Assembly (NCBI RefSeq): GCF_900168125.1
Contig: NZ_FUZF01000005.1
Coordinates: 1 to 64,000 of the forward strand
Length of the DNA stretch: 64,000 nt
DNA from: Sphingobacterium nematocida
Lineage (GTDB): Bacteria; Bacteroidota; Bacteroidia; Sphingobacteriales; Sphingobacteriaceae
Reading direction: 5' to 3'
Under the pieces are notes generated by a model that saw nothing but the letters and a program-made list of their open reading frames with translations, was not told where the DNA came from and searched no databases. Position 1 is the stretch's first letter; each line of letters starts with the position of its first letter. Both the position numbers and the translations under genes were made by a program. Of this stretch, positions 53,639 to 62,839 are shown in pieces.

Positions 53639-55984
53639 ATGACTATAAAAAGAAGACTTTTATTTTTTACAAGTATAACACTTTTACTTCTAAAATTTGC
53701 CTCCTGTCGATCGGCAAAGTATGTGGAAGAGGGACAAGCATTAGTTACTGATGTAGATATGAGCGGTGTTCCACAAGTGTTGAAAGAGTCTTCAAATGCC
53801 TATGTCTCTAATGAGATTAGACCTAATTCGGCACTTAACCTGACCATTTATAATCTTTTTAATACCAAAAAAGGACGCTACAAAACCCAGAAGATCAGAC
53901 AGGTGGGAGAGCCTCCACATTTATTGGATTCTTCTCTTGTGGAGTTGTCTGCCAATCAGATTCAACGTTTTCTGAATACCAAAGGATACTTTAGAGCGCA
54001 TGTTCTTCCAGAAATTGAGATCCGGAAGAAGAGAGCGAAGATTGATTTCGTTTCCAATCTAGGAGATCCTTTTTATATACGAAAAATAGCCTACGATTTT
54101 GACGATCCAGCCCTTTCCAAGATTTATGAAGAGGATATAAAACCTTCAAGCAAAATAAAAGTCGGCATGCAATATGACGCTTCGAAACTGGCTGAGGAGC
54201 GGGAGAAGCTTTTTCGTTCAGTCAAAAATAAAGGTTATTATGATTTTCTACGTCAGTATATGCGTATCGGCGTTGATACGACTATGCCGGGCAATAATGT
54301 CGATCTGTTTATAAAAATTGCTGGTCCAGATAATGGCAGAACTCAACGCTATAAGATTCGCGAAGTGTCACTTAGTATTCTACCAAATGCGGATAAAAAT
54401 CGTGAAGTTCCAGGGTATAGAGATTCGGTTTCCGGGATTGTTTTTGAGGATAAGACTGAAAGGTATCGTCTAAAACCGATTGCACGTTATATGTATTTGC
54501 GGCCTGGACAGTTTTATAATCTGGATAATGAAAACCTCTCCTACGACCGATTGTATGAGATGAATGGATTTCGTAGCGTCAAGATTAATTATGAAAAGGT
54601 AGATAGCAGCCTACTAGATGTTTCTTATGAGCTTATTCCTCGCCCATTGATGGCTAATCAGGTCGAAGGTGAGTATACTTTCAGTTCAGGAATGAGTGGT
54701 TTTAATGTAGGTAACACTTTTTCTCATCGTAATGTTTTTGGCGGAGCGGAGCAATTGGAGGTAAAATTGAGATATGGAGTACTATTTGATCCTAGGTTGC
54801 CTGGAAATCTAACGCAGAAAATTTTCAATAATGACTTTCAAGTCGGAGTCAATCTTGTCGTTCCACGTTTACTGCTGCCTTTTGCAGTACGTAGTACGGG
54901 GCGATTTGGATTACCGCGAACGATGTTTTCTTCGAGTTTACAGCTCTTCAATCAGGACGGAACATATTCTAATCGGTATTTTATCAATACTTTAAATTAT
55001 TCCTGGTGGCAGTCGCGCAACCTGCAACATAGTTACACTCCATTAGTATTGGAATATAGAGATGGGCGATTTGATCCTGATTTTAAAGCTAGATTGTTAC
55101 AAGAAGGTTATCAATTGTATGTAGAGTCGAATGATCGTCAATATTTTGGACTGGGGTCTCAATATGCGATCACTTGGAATGCTCCAAAACTTCAAAAGCT
55201 AGAAGACTTCTCGTTTATCCGAGGTACGGTAGATTTAAGTGGTAATACGCTAGGAGCTTTGAGTTCACTATTCAATTTTAAAGAGAATAGTGCCGGTATG
55301 AAGACTTTGTTCGGAGTTACCTATCTGCAGTTTATCAAAGGCGAAGTCGATTACCGGTTATACCGTTATTTAGGTGGAAATCGGCAGTTTGTTTTTCGGT
55401 TCAATGGAGGGCTTATAATTCCGTATGGTAATAATTCAGAACTCTTAATCTTTGAGAAAAGTTTTTTTGCGGGAGGGATGAATGGAATCAGGGCTTGGCA
55501 GGCACGTACATTGGGGCCAGGAAATTATAATCGAAGTAGTATTAAGTCGGAAGAGTTGCGGTTAAATTTGCGGAATCTGGATCAACTGGGTGAAATTAAG
55601 TTGGAAACCAATTTGGAATACCGTTTCCGTTTGTTGGATAATTTTCTAGGAGCCAAGATGAATGGAGCCACCTTTGTCGATATGGGAAATATATGGAGGT
55701 TACGACCCAATGCTTTAAATCACGAAGGTGAATTTAAGGTTGATAAATTTCTTTCTCAGGTGGCCATAGGTACAGGTTTTGGGTTGCGTTTTGATATGGA
55801 CTATTTTACTATGCGTTTGGACGCGGGTTTGAAAGTTAAAGACCCGCAGTTTAAAGGTGCTGAGCAATGGGTTATTCAACATCTGTTCGATGCTAAGGAT
55901 TTTAAGGATAAATATAGAGTGACCAATAGCCCCGATCGATATGGCTTTTTTCAGTATAATTTTGGAGTTGGTCTGCCTTTCTAA
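53639..55984 (+). CDS. TamL-type BamA/TamA (Omp85) outer-membrane assembly lipoprotein
   Basis: The 781-residue product starts with a lipoprotein signal (LKFASC, acyl-Cys about 23), followed by SAKYVEEGQ. Several POTRA domains cover about 60-380 and a 16-strand Omp85 barrel about 400-781, ending GVGLPF. The barrel has the conserved GGMNGIRAWQARTLGPGNY region. Lipidated TamA (TamL) is characteristic of Bacteroidota and works in insertion of outer-membrane proteins. ATG 53639 is chosen because a longer frame would lose the signal. Its promoter must lie inside the divergent trmH gene. The stop overlaps the convergent gene by four bases. Confidence 0.9.
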   Translation: MTIKRRLLFFTSITLLLLKFASCRSAKYVEEGQALVTDVDMSGVPQVLKESSNAYVSNEIRPNSALNLTIYNLFNTKKGRYKTQKIRQVGEPPHLLDSSLVELSANQIQRFLNTKGYFRAHVLPEIEIRKKRAKIDFVSNLGDPFYIRKIAYDFDDPALSKIYEEDIKPSSKIKVGMQYDASKLAEEREKLFRSVKNKGYYDFLRQYMRIGVDTTMPGNNVDLFIKIAGPDNGRTQRYKIREVSLSILPNADKNREVPGYRDSVSGIVFEDKTERYRLKPIARYMYLRPGQFYNLDNENLSYDRLYEMNGFRSVKINYEKVDSSLLDVSYELIPRPLMANQVEGEYTFSSGMSGFNVGNTFSHRNVFGGAEQLEVKLRYGVLFDPRLPGNLTQKIFNNDFQVGVNLVVPRLLLPFAVRSTGRFGLPRTMFSSSLQLFNQDGTYSNRYFINTLNYSWWQSRNLQHSYTPLVLEYRDGRFDPDFKARLLQEGYQLYVESNDRQYFGLGSQYAITWNAPKLQKLEDFSFIRGTVDLSGNTLGALSSLFNFKENSAGMKTLFGVTYLQFIKGEVDYRLYRYLGGNRQFVFRFNGGLIIPYGNNSELLIFEKSFFAGGMNGIRAWQARTLGPGNYNRSSIKSEELRLNLRNLDQLGEIKLETNLEYRFRLLDNFLGAKMNGATFVDMGNIWRLRPNALNHEGEFKVDKFLSQVAIGTGFGLRFDMDYFTMRLDAGLKVKDPQFKGAEQWVIQHLFDAKDFKDKYRVTNSPDRYGFFQYNFGVGLPF

Positions 55985-56517
55985 AAGAAGCTTTTCAAAA
56001 CTTCAAAAGCGCTTTCAATAATTTGACTAATTGATAGTCCTTTGCTAAAGGAAAAATAACCATAAATGACGGCGAGTACTATAAATGTCGTGAGTAGGCG
56101 CTTAAAGGCATACGCTAATAATAGTAATGCGGCTGGGATAATAAGTAGTAGCAGCCCGTTTATCTTTATGGGGGTTATGTTGTTATCTTTTTTATAGAGA
56201 AAATACAGCTTACCCGAGCTACCATTTAGATTTTTATGTTTGAAGTAAGCGAAAGTAGAACCGTCTATGGGATGTGATGGTACACCCACTCCTTGATGAA
56301 AGGATAGTGTTTGTTCAAAACCATTGATGCTGAATTTAAAAGTTCCATTGATAGCCTCGTTTGCTATATCGAGAGAATCTACAGCTACTATAGCGACTTT
56401 ACCATTGGCTGTTAAATTTTCTTTGACAATAAAGTTGTCGATATATTGTGGCGTACTCTGTGCATAAGTATATGCTGTGGAGAATAGGATCGTTAAAAAA
56501 AGGATGAATGTTCTCAT
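55981..56517 (-). CDS. Hypothetical exported protein with C-terminal membrane helices
   Basis: I recognise no family. The 178-residue product has a signal peptide (about 1-19, ending YAQS), a periplasmic beta-rich domain (about 22-115, with GTFKFSING and FHQGVGVPSHP) and hydrophobic helices at about 120-140 and 143-160. A C-terminal amphipathic stretch follows. It overlaps the end of tamL tail to tail. The lone aligned layout suggests an inner-membrane-anchored periplasmic domain. Confidence 0.6.
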   Translation of the reverse strand: MRTFILFLTILFSTAYTYAQSTPQYIDNFIVKENLTANGKVAIVAVDSLDIANEAINGTFKFSINGFEQTLSFHQGVGVPSHPIDGSTFAYFKHKNLNGSSGKLYFLYKKDNNITPIKINGLLLLIIPAALLLLAYAFKRLLTTFIVLAVIYGYFSFSKGLSISQIIESAFEVLKSFF

Positions 56518-56615
56518 GCGTTAATCTTCTCTGCAATATTACTAAATAATTCGGCTAAAGAATTGTGTGTTTGTTTTTAAAGCTGAAAATATTTTTAAAA
56601 TGTAGATATACTTTG

Positions 56616-56623
56616 TACCTTTG
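56616..56623 (+). promoter_or_regulatory. Putative promoter -7 box of the small membrane protein gene
   Basis: TACCTTTG matches TAnnTTTG and ends 27 nt before the ATG at 56651. It supports that start rather than an in-frame codon at 56621. Confidence 0.5.
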
Positions 56624-56650
56624 GACAAAGAAAAAATAGCATACAATATT

Positions 56651-56908
56651 ATGGAAAATACAGCAGCACAGAGACAGCCCAAAAAAACAGATAACAATGC
56701 AAATCAGACGCATTATTACGTGACATTGACTATCGCCATTATTATTGGTTTGTTTGGCGTTTTTGTAAGATTTGTTCCTGATGTTATTTCTGCATTGGAT
56801 CAATATACATTCTTGTTTTCTTTAATTGCTAATGTTTCAGTTATTGTTGCCTCTATAATAGCTTTCAAAGTTGTATTTGGAATCTTGGGATTTGGCAGCA
56901 AAAAGTAA
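56651..56908 (+). CDS. Hypothetical small membrane protein, two TM helices
   Basis: The 85-residue product has a polar, Gln/Asn-rich N-terminus (about 1-20) and two hydrophobic helices (about 24-46 and 52-76), ending GFGSKK. I recognise no family. It is a single gene with a promoter box and a strong terminator, which argues that it is real and expressed. Confidence 0.6.
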   Translation: MENTAAQRQPKKTDNNANQTHYYVTLTIAIIIGLFGVFVRFVPDVISALDQYTFLFSLIANVSVIVASIIAFKVVFGILGFGSKK

Positions 56909-56942
56909 TCCGTCAAGAAAGTAATAGTATCTTATATTTAGG

Positions 56943-56977
56943 AAAGGGCAATGTCATCAAGACATTGCCCTTTTTTA
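56943..56977 (+). terminator. Terminator of the small membrane protein gene
   Basis: AAAGGGCAATGTC (56943-56955) pairs with GACATTGCCCTTT (56961-56973) across a 5-nt loop, followed by T residues. Confidence 0.9.
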
Positions 56978-57150
56978 TTTAATGATTTTTTTATTATTTC
57001 ATATAAAAGCTATTTGTGTTGATTTTAGTTTATTAAAAAGCTTATTTTGTTATTATTTTTTCAATAAAATTTAATTTTTGTTGATATTTTGATTTTTCTT
57101 TATTTACTTTGTTGTCATATTAACATTGATAAGGATTTAATAACATTATT

Positions 57151-58842
57151 ATGTGTGGAATTGTAGGAGCATTTGATTTAGTAGAATCTGAGGCGCAAAT
57201 TAGACCTCGAGTTTTAGAAATGGCCAAACGTATTCGTCATCGAGGGCCAGATTGGTCAGGAATATTCAGTACAGACAGGGCGGTTTTGGCACATGAGCGT
57301 CTTGCTATTATCGACCCCTTGTCGGGGAGCCAGCCATTGTATAGTCCGGATGGCAAGGTCGTGCTAGCTGTCAATGGAGAGATTTATAATCATAAGGAAT
57401 TGCGTGAATCTTTACCGGAGTACGAATTTAGTACCAAGTCGGATTCCGAAGTTATTCTAGCTTTATACCTTCAAAAAGGCATCTCCTTTATTGAAGAATT
57501 AAATGGAATATTTGGTTTTATACTTTATGATTGTCGTGATGATTCTTATCTGGTAGCCCGGGATCACATCGGCATCATTCCTTTATATTATGGACGTGAT
57601 GATCTCGGACAGCTATTTGTGGCTTCTGAATTGAAGTCATTGGAGGGGTATTGTACAAGTATTGAACAGTTTCCTCCAGGTTTTAGGATGTCTAATAAAG
57701 AAGAGGGGGGCATTCCTCAGTCATGGTACCATAGGGAATGGTTAGATTTTGACTCCGTGTCAAACAATGATACAGATCTTTCAATTCTTCGTAAAGCGTT
57801 AGAAGATGCTGTTCATAGACAGTTGATGTCTGATGTTCCTTACGGAGTTTTGTTGTCTGGAGGGCTTGATTCTTCCGTTATAGCAGCAGTTACTAAAAAG
57901 TTTGCGTCTAAACGTGTTGAATCTGATGATCAAGAAGCGGCGTGGTATCCACAGATACATTCTTTTGCGGTCGGACTTAAGGGAGCTCCCGATCTTATTG
58001 CTGCTCGACGGGCGGCCGATCATATTGGTACGATTCACCACGAGGTTAACTTTACGATTCAAGAAGGTTTGGATGCTATCCGTGATGTCATTTATCACTT
58101 AGAAACATACGATGTCACGACTATCAGGGCTTCAACACCGATGTATTTGTTAGCTCGGGTTATCAAATCCATGGGCATTAAAATGGTTCTCTCTGGCGAA
58201 GGTTCGGACGAGCTTTTTGGAGGCTATCTATATTTTCACAAAGCACCAAATGCACAGGAGTTTCACGAGGAAACAGTACGGAAATTAAAGAAACTCCATC
58301 TGTATGATTGCTTACGCGCGAATAAATCGTTAGCGGCTTGGGGGGTCGAAGGTCGGGTGCCATTTTTAGATAAGGAATTTATGGACACAGCCATGCGTAT
58401 TAATCCAAAAGACAAGATGATTGTTGAAGGTCGGATGGAAAAATGGGTCGTTCGCAAAGCTTTTGAAGATTATCTTCCCGAGAGTATTGCTTGGCGACAA
58501 AAGGAACAGTTTTCAGACGGTGTAGGTTATAGTTGGATTGATACATTGAAAGAGCGGGCCGAAATTCTTGTTAGTGATATAGAATTTGAATTGGCAACCG
58601 AGAAGTTTCCTATTAACACGCCAAAAAATAAAGAGGAGTACTACTATAGAACTTTATTCGAATCTCACTTTCCATCTTCGGCAGCTGCGGCTACAGTACC
58701 TTCGGTCAAATCTGTCGCCTGTAGTACACCAGAAGCTTTGCTTTGGGATGCCTCTTTTCAGAATTTGAACGATCCTTCTGGGAGAGCAGTTGCTAATGTA
58801 CATCAGGATAGTTATACCGATGTAGCGGTTAAATCTTTTTAA
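57151..58842 (+). CDS. asnB: Asparagine synthetase B (glutamine-hydrolysing)
   Basis: AsnB makes asparagine from aspartate, glutamine and ATP. The 563-residue product has the N-terminal nucleophile Cys2 (MCGIVGAF), the glutaminase residues in RHRGPD, VNGEIYNH and SDSEV, and the synthetase PP-loop LLSGGLDSS (about 235-243), with SGEGSDELFGGY near 349-360. The closest match is the E. coli AsnB type in length and layout. A tRNA-Asn gene lies 141 bp downstream on the same strand. The upstream 170 bp is extremely AT-rich, with no full promoter box identified. Confidence 0.97.
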   Translation: MCGIVGAFDLVESEAQIRPRVLEMAKRIRHRGPDWSGIFSTDRAVLAHERLAIIDPLSGSQPLYSPDGKVVLAVNGEIYNHKELRESLPEYEFSTKSDSEVILALYLQKGISFIEELNGIFGFILYDCRDDSYLVARDHIGIIPLYYGRDDLGQLFVASELKSLEGYCTSIEQFPPGFRMSNKEEGGIPQSWYHREWLDFDSVSNNDTDLSILRKALEDAVHRQLMSDVPYGVLLSGGLDSSVIAAVTKKFASKRVESDDQEAAWYPQIHSFAVGLKGAPDLIAARRAADHIGTIHHEVNFTIQEGLDAIRDVIYHLETYDVTTIRASTPMYLLARVIKSMGIKMVLSGEGSDELFGGYLYFHKAPNAQEFHEETVRKLKKLHLYDCLRANKSLAAWGVEGRVPFLDKEFMDTAMRINPKDKMIVEGRMEKWVVRKAFEDYLPESIAWRQKEQFSDGVGYSWIDTLKERAEILVSDIEFELATEKFPINTPKNKEEYYYRTLFESHFPSSAAAATVPSVKSVACSTPEALLWDASFQNLNDPSGRAVANVHQDSYTDVAVKSF

Positions 58843-58918
58843 ATGAGTGATTTATATTTATTGTTTATCGGTAAAATACAGCTTATCCAAAGAGTTGATA
58901 GAAAAAGTTAAAAATCTT

Positions 58919-58949
58919 TTGGAAGCTTGATTTATAAATCTTATCTTTG
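58919..58949 (+). promoter_or_regulatory. Promoter of tRNA-Asn
   Basis: TTG (58919-58921) precedes TATCTTTG (58942-58949) by exactly 20 bp, as at rplU. The tRNA starts 34 nt after the -7 box. Confidence 0.82.
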
Positions 58950-58982
58950 TATCACTTTAGAAGGAAGTGCTTCTAAATATGA

Positions 58983-59056
58983 TCCTGAATAGCTCAGTTG
59001 GTTAGAGCATCTGACTGTTAATCAGAGGGTCGCTGGTTCGAGCCCAGCTTCAGGAG
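58983..59056 (+). tRNA. tRNA-Asn (anticodon GTT)
   Basis: The 74-nt sequence folds as a cloverleaf with acceptor stem TCCTGAA/TTCAGGA, discriminator G, anticodon arm TCTGA-CTGTTAA-TCAGA (anticodon GTT) and T-arm GGTTCGAGCCC. CCA is not encoded. It has its own promoter and terminator. Confidence 0.97.
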
Positions 59057-59060
59057 CAAA

Positions 59061-59087
59061 AAAAACCGGCTATATTAGCCGGTTTTT
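59061..59087 (+). terminator. Terminator of tRNA-Asn
   Basis: AAAAACCGGCTA (59061-59072) pairs with TAGCCGGTTTTT (59076-59087) around a 3-nt loop, with the T run in the 3' arm. Confidence 0.88.
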
Positions 59088-59113
59088 TTGTTTTGATCCA
59101 TTAAATACTAATC

Positions 59114-60034
59114 ATGAGTTTAGTTATTGTAGGTACTGTAGCTTTTGATGCTATTGAAACTCCTTTCGGTAAAGCTGACCGAGTTGTTGGTGGGGCAGCT
59201 ACTTTTGCGGGATTGGCAGCATCTTTTTTGTGTGATGAGGTGAAGTTGATTAGTGTGGTTGGAGAAGATTTTGGTCATAATATCGATCTCTTTGAGGATA
59301 GAAATATCGATACGACAGGGATAGAGGTTATATCTGGAGGCAAGTCTTTCTTTTGGTCCGGTAGGTATCATAGTGATATGAATAGTCGTGATACTCTTGT
59401 TACAGATCTTAATGTATTGGCGGATTTCGACCCTAAGATTCCGGAGTCATACCAGGATTGTAGTTATCTGTTATTGGGTAATCTGACTCCACAGGTACAG
59501 ATTACTGCTTTGGAACGGTTGCGTAATAAGCCGAAGTTGGTGGTTTTAGACACGATGAATTTCTGGATGAATGTAGCTCTGGAAGATCTGATGCGTGTAT
59601 TGGAGAAGGTGGATGTGTTGACCATTAATGATGCAGAGGCTAGGCAGTTGTCTGGAGAATATTCCTTGGTGAAAGCGGCAGAGAAAATTTTAGCTATGGG
59701 GCCTTCCTATTTGATTATAAAGAAGGGCGAACACGGCGCCTTGCTATTTGGTGAGGGGCAGATTTTTTCTGCACCGGCGTTGCCCTTAGCGGATGTGTTT
59801 GATCCTACAGGTGCTGGAGATGCTTTTGCGGGAGGCTTTATCGGTTACTTGGCACGAGTCAAGACTGTCAATTTTGCGAATATGAAAAATGCTATTATTT
59901 ACGGTTCGGCTTTAGCTTCCTTTTGTGTTGAAAAGTTTGGGACGGAGCGCTTAGAAAATTTGACGCAGGCTGAAATTGTAGATCGTATCCAGCAATTCAT
60001 TGCACTCGCAAAGTTTGAGATAAGCGAATTTTAA
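59114..60034 (+). CDS. PfkB/ribokinase-family kinase
   Basis: The 306-residue product is a PfkB-fold sugar or nucleoside kinase. The N-terminal substrate signature VGGAATFAGLAA (about 25-36) and the C-terminal catalytic motif DPTGAGDAFAGGF (about 232-244, base Asp about 238) are clear. The sequence resembles the adenosine/ribokinase branch common in Bacteroidota; the substrate is unknown. Its ATG lies only 26 bp after the tRNA-Asn terminator, with no clear promoter, so it may depend on read-through. Confidence 0.87.
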   Translation: MSLVIVGTVAFDAIETPFGKADRVVGGAATFAGLAASFLCDEVKLISVVGEDFGHNIDLFEDRNIDTTGIEVISGGKSFFWSGRYHSDMNSRDTLVTDLNVLADFDPKIPESYQDCSYLLLGNLTPQVQITALERLRNKPKLVVLDTMNFWMNVALEDLMRVLEKVDVLTINDAEARQLSGEYSLVKAAEKILAMGPSYLIIKKGEHGALLFGEGQIFSAPALPLADVFDPTGAGDAFAGGFIGYLARVKTVNFANMKNAIIYGSALASFCVEKFGTERLENLTQAEIVDRIQQFIALAKFEISEF

Positions 60035-60045
60035 TCCGCTTATCT
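60018..60045 (+). terminator. Hairpin at the end of the PfkB gene
   Basis: AGATAAGCG (60018-60026) pairs with CGCTTATCT (60037-60045), with the stop codon (60032-60034) in the loop. The T tract after it is weak, so termination is tentative. Confidence 0.4.
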
Positions 60046-60047
60046 TC

Positions 60048-60305
60048 TTATGTGTCTTTAAATAATTTTCCTATCGCCTGAAATTTGTCAAATACACTGT
60101 TGCTATGTGGTGCGTCGATGAGTTCTTCTGTTAGATCTTGTCCGGCCCAGTGCTCATAGTGCATCCCATTTTTCCATAGCCTACTTGTGCTGACATCGTA
60201 TATCAGGCCTTTATAAGCGACCCATATTGCGGGTTTATCTTGTCCATTTCTCAGCGCTAGTTGTGCTTTCGTATAGATAGGGAGTTTGTCATCCTCGATT
60301 TCCAT
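60048..60305 (-). CDS. Cytochrome b5-like heme/steroid-binding domain protein
   Basis: The 85-residue product is a lone cytochrome b5-like domain: YTKAQLALRNGQDKPAIWVAYKGLIYDVS at the start, then WKNGMHYEHWAGQDLTEEL and DAPHSNSVFDKF, with histidines near 50-53 and 66 as possible heme ligands. Bacterial members are described as predicted heme- or steroid-binding proteins of unclear role. No signal peptide is seen. It follows the sigma factor gene by 19 nt. Confidence 0.82.
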   Translation of the reverse strand: MEIEDDKLPIYTKAQLALRNGQDKPAIWVAYKGLIYDVSTSRLWKNGMHYEHWAGQDLTEELIDAPHSNSVFDKFQAIGKLFKDT

Positions 60306-60324
60306 AGCGGCAAAGCTAGCGATC

Positions 60325-60834
60325 TTAATTGAATTTGTAGGCAGCTAGCGATTTTTTCATCATCTTGCGGGCTACATGGATTCTTGTCTTAACAGTTCCT
60401 ATTGGTATTTGGAGGTGGTCGGCTATTTCGTTATACTTATAGCCTTCAAAATACATGGTAAAAGGCGTATAGTACTCTTCGGCCAAAGTTGATAGCGCCG
60501 TGTTGATATCTTCCATCACAAATTTGTTTTCACCAGCGTTTAGATGGGCCGAAACCATAAGATTCGAAGGGGAGATTTCTTCCTCTTGCGTGATAAAAGT
60601 GTTTGTTTTGGTGAGTCTGCGGTAGTTATTTATAAATGTATTTTTCATGATGGTGTACAACCATCCTTTTAAATTTGTGCCATCTCTAAAATTGTTGAAA
60701 TACGTGATGGCTTTTACTACAGTGTCTTGTACTAAGTCATTAGCGTCCTCTTGGTCTTTTGTGAAGTTGCGTGCATAAGACTTTAACGAAATCGAATGCT
60801 GAATGACGAGGTTGTTAAATTCCATTCTGTTCAT
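60325..60834 (-). CDS. ECF-type RNA polymerase sigma factor
   Basis: The 169-residue product has sigma region 2 (about 10-75: DANDLVQDTVVKAI, GWLYTIMKNTFINNYRR) and region 4 (about 110-165: LQIPIGTVKTRIHVARKMMKK helix-turn-helix). No anti-sigma gene is next to it, unlike FecI- or RpoE-type pairs, so its control is unknown. A second ATG at 60825 is an alternative start. It lies upstream of the cytochrome-b5-like gene with a 19-nt gap. Confidence 0.92.
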   Translation of the reverse strand: MNRMEFNNLVIQHSISLKSYARNFTKDQEDANDLVQDTVVKAITYFNNFRDGTNLKGWLYTIMKNTFINNYRRLTKTNTFITQEEEISPSNLMVSAHLNAGENKFVMEDINTALSTLAEEYYTPFTMYFEGYKYNEIADHLQIPIGTVKTRIHVARKMMKKSLAAYKFN

Positions 60835-61101
60835 AGCGGTTGGTTTTATTCGTTATACATTAGTTTTATAAAATTAAACTACGGCCCTCTCCAGGTACAG
60901 AAAATATACCGATCTCTATCAGTTTATACTTAAGCTGTTTTTCAAGGAAATACGAACAAAGACTGTGCTAGTTTTTATCGATAAAGATTAAATTTTTGTT
61001 ATGAGTAGATAAATTTAACGGCAAATCGCCCTTAAATCTATGTTTAACAAAGATTAACGTTTTAGGTTTTTTTGAAGTTGTTAAGAAATGTGGAAAACTT
61101 T

Positions 61102-62112
61102 TTATAAAATATTTACTTCTCGCTCTAATTTTATTCCAAACTCTTGATATACTGTATCTATAATCTGCGATGAAACTTCAAATATTTCAATTCCTGTAGC
61201 CTCTCCCTTGTTGGTGATTACTAATGCTTGGTTCTTCCATATCGCTACTTCACCAATTTCTTTTCCTTTCCAGCCTGTTTGTTCAATGAGCCAACCTGCG
61301 GCTATTTTGGACTCTTCATTGTCTAGTGGATAGGATATTATGTTTGGGTGCTTTATTTTTAATTCTTTGAGTTGAGTGTTGGGGATTATTGGATTTTTAA
61401 AAAAACTACCTGCATTTCCTACAGTAGAAGGATCTGGAAGTTTTTCTACCCGGATATGGGATACAACTTCAGCAACGTCTTTTATTGTCGGTGTTAAGAT
61501 TCCCCTTTTTTCTAACTCGGATTCGATGGCTCCGTAACTTGTATTTGTAGTCGCATACAGATGCAATTTATAAGTTACCGATAGTATGATATACCGACCC
61601 CTATATTTGCTTTTAAAGATACTGTCTCGGTAAGTAAAAGAACACTCTTTATTGGAGAATGTGCGGAATTCCCCAGTTCGGGTATCAAAAGCTCTGCAGC
61701 TGTAGAACACATGCATGAGTTCAGCACCATAGGCGCCTATATTTTGGATCGGGGAGGCTCCTACTGTTCCCGGTATTAAGGCCATATTTTCCAATCCAGG
61801 GAAATCGTGTCCGATACAGTACCAAACCAAATCATTCCATACTTCGCCACCTGCTGCGGTCACAAATATATGTGAGCCCTCGATAAAATGTTGTATTCCT
61901 TTGTTCGCAATTCTGATGATAGTTCCGTCAAAATCCTGTGTAAACAAGATATTGCTACCTCCTCCCAAAACAAAAAACTTCCGTTGGAAATATCCCTTAC
62001 GATATAAGTCCAGAAGGACTTTTTCATCATGTACCTCCACAAAATGTTTGGCTATAGATGGTACACCAAAAGTGTTTAAATTCTTTAAAGAGATATTGTT
62101 TAATACGTCCAC
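61102..62112 (-). CDS. murB: UDP-N-acetylenolpyruvoylglucosamine reductase
   Basis: MurB reduces the enolpyruvyl group with FAD and NADPH to make UDP-MurNAc for peptidoglycan. The 336-residue product is type I: FAD motifs VLGGGSNILF (about 48-57) and GTVGASPIQNIGAYG (about 115-129), the catalytic Ser236 in GNAGSFFKNP and Glu near 319. Length is normal. It is divergent from a TetR gene, with 118 bp between. Confidence 0.96.
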   Translation of the reverse strand: MDVLNNISLKNLNTFGVPSIAKHFVEVHDEKVLLDLYRKGYFQRKFFVLGGGSNILFTQDFDGTIIRIANKGIQHFIEGSHIFVTAAGGEVWNDLVWYCIGHDFPGLENMALIPGTVGASPIQNIGAYGAELMHVFYSCRAFDTRTGEFRTFSNKECSFTYRDSIFKSKYRGRYIILSVTYKLHLYATTNTSYGAIESELEKRGILTPTIKDVAEVVSHIRVEKLPDPSTVGNAGSFFKNPIIPNTQLKELKIKHPNIISYPLDNEESKIAAGWLIEQTGWKGKEIGEVAIWKNQALVITNKGEATGIEIFEVSSQIIDTVYQEFGIKLEREVNIL

Positions 62113-62230
62113 TTAGTATCGATTTGACCTTTGCTTTTAAAAATTCAAATTAAAGTCTTACCTTTAATTGTTTTGTTGCGTAAAGATAGCAATAAAGCGA
62201 ACTATTTGAACAAACTTATTTTATTTCGAT

Positions 62231-62839
62231 ATGCCCAAAAATGCAGATGAAAAGCGATTAAAGATTTTAGAAACAGCCAAGCGAAGATTTGCACATTACG
62301 GTATGGGCAAGACGACGATGGCAGAGATTGCAAAAGATCTATCTTTTTCAAAAGCACTTCTATATTACTATTTTCCAGATAAAAATAGTCTTTACGCAGC
62401 TGTTCTAGAGCATGTTGTAGAAGAGCTGGAGGAGGATATTGCAGAATCTATAAAAGACATTAATTCTGTTTCGGAATCGATCGTGATTGTCTTGGAAAAG
62501 AGAATGGAGTTTGTTAAAAAGTACTATTATATCTTAGAATATACAGTTCTGATGCGAAAGGATCTTTCATCCGAATTAGATCAGTTGCTCATTGATTCCT
62601 TCGAAAATCAAAGAGAGGTCATTAAGAATGTATTTCGTAAAGGGGTAGAGCGCGGTGAACTGATGGATGTCGATCTTGCAGAGATCTCAAAGATCTTTTT
62701 ATTTTCTTCTATGGGAATGCGTTTGGTCGTCGTTAAAGATTTGAAAAGCAGTTTTATCCCCAATAAGGAAGAATTTGATGCTATTCTTGCGATGCAGAAA
62801 AAAATGGCAACTATTTTTATCCGCGGACTCAAAGCTTAG
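62231..62839 (+). CDS. TetR-family transcriptional regulator
   Basis: The 202-residue product has the TetR helix-turn-helix at about 10-55 (RRFAHYGMGKTTMAEIAKDLSFSKALLYYYFPDK) and an all-helical ligand domain after. Its target is unknown; the divergent murB and the neighbouring ypdA are candidates. It ends inside the convergent ypdA gene by 11 bp. Confidence 0.9.
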   Translation: MPKNADEKRLKILETAKRRFAHYGMGKTTMAEIAKDLSFSKALLYYYFPDKNSLYAAVLEHVVEELEEDIAESIKDINSVSESIVIVLEKRMEFVKKYYYILEYTVLMRKDLSSELDQLLIDSFENQREVIKNVFRKGVERGELMDVDLAEISKIFLFSSMGMRLVVVKDLKSSFIPNKEEFDAILAMQKKMATIFIRGLKA

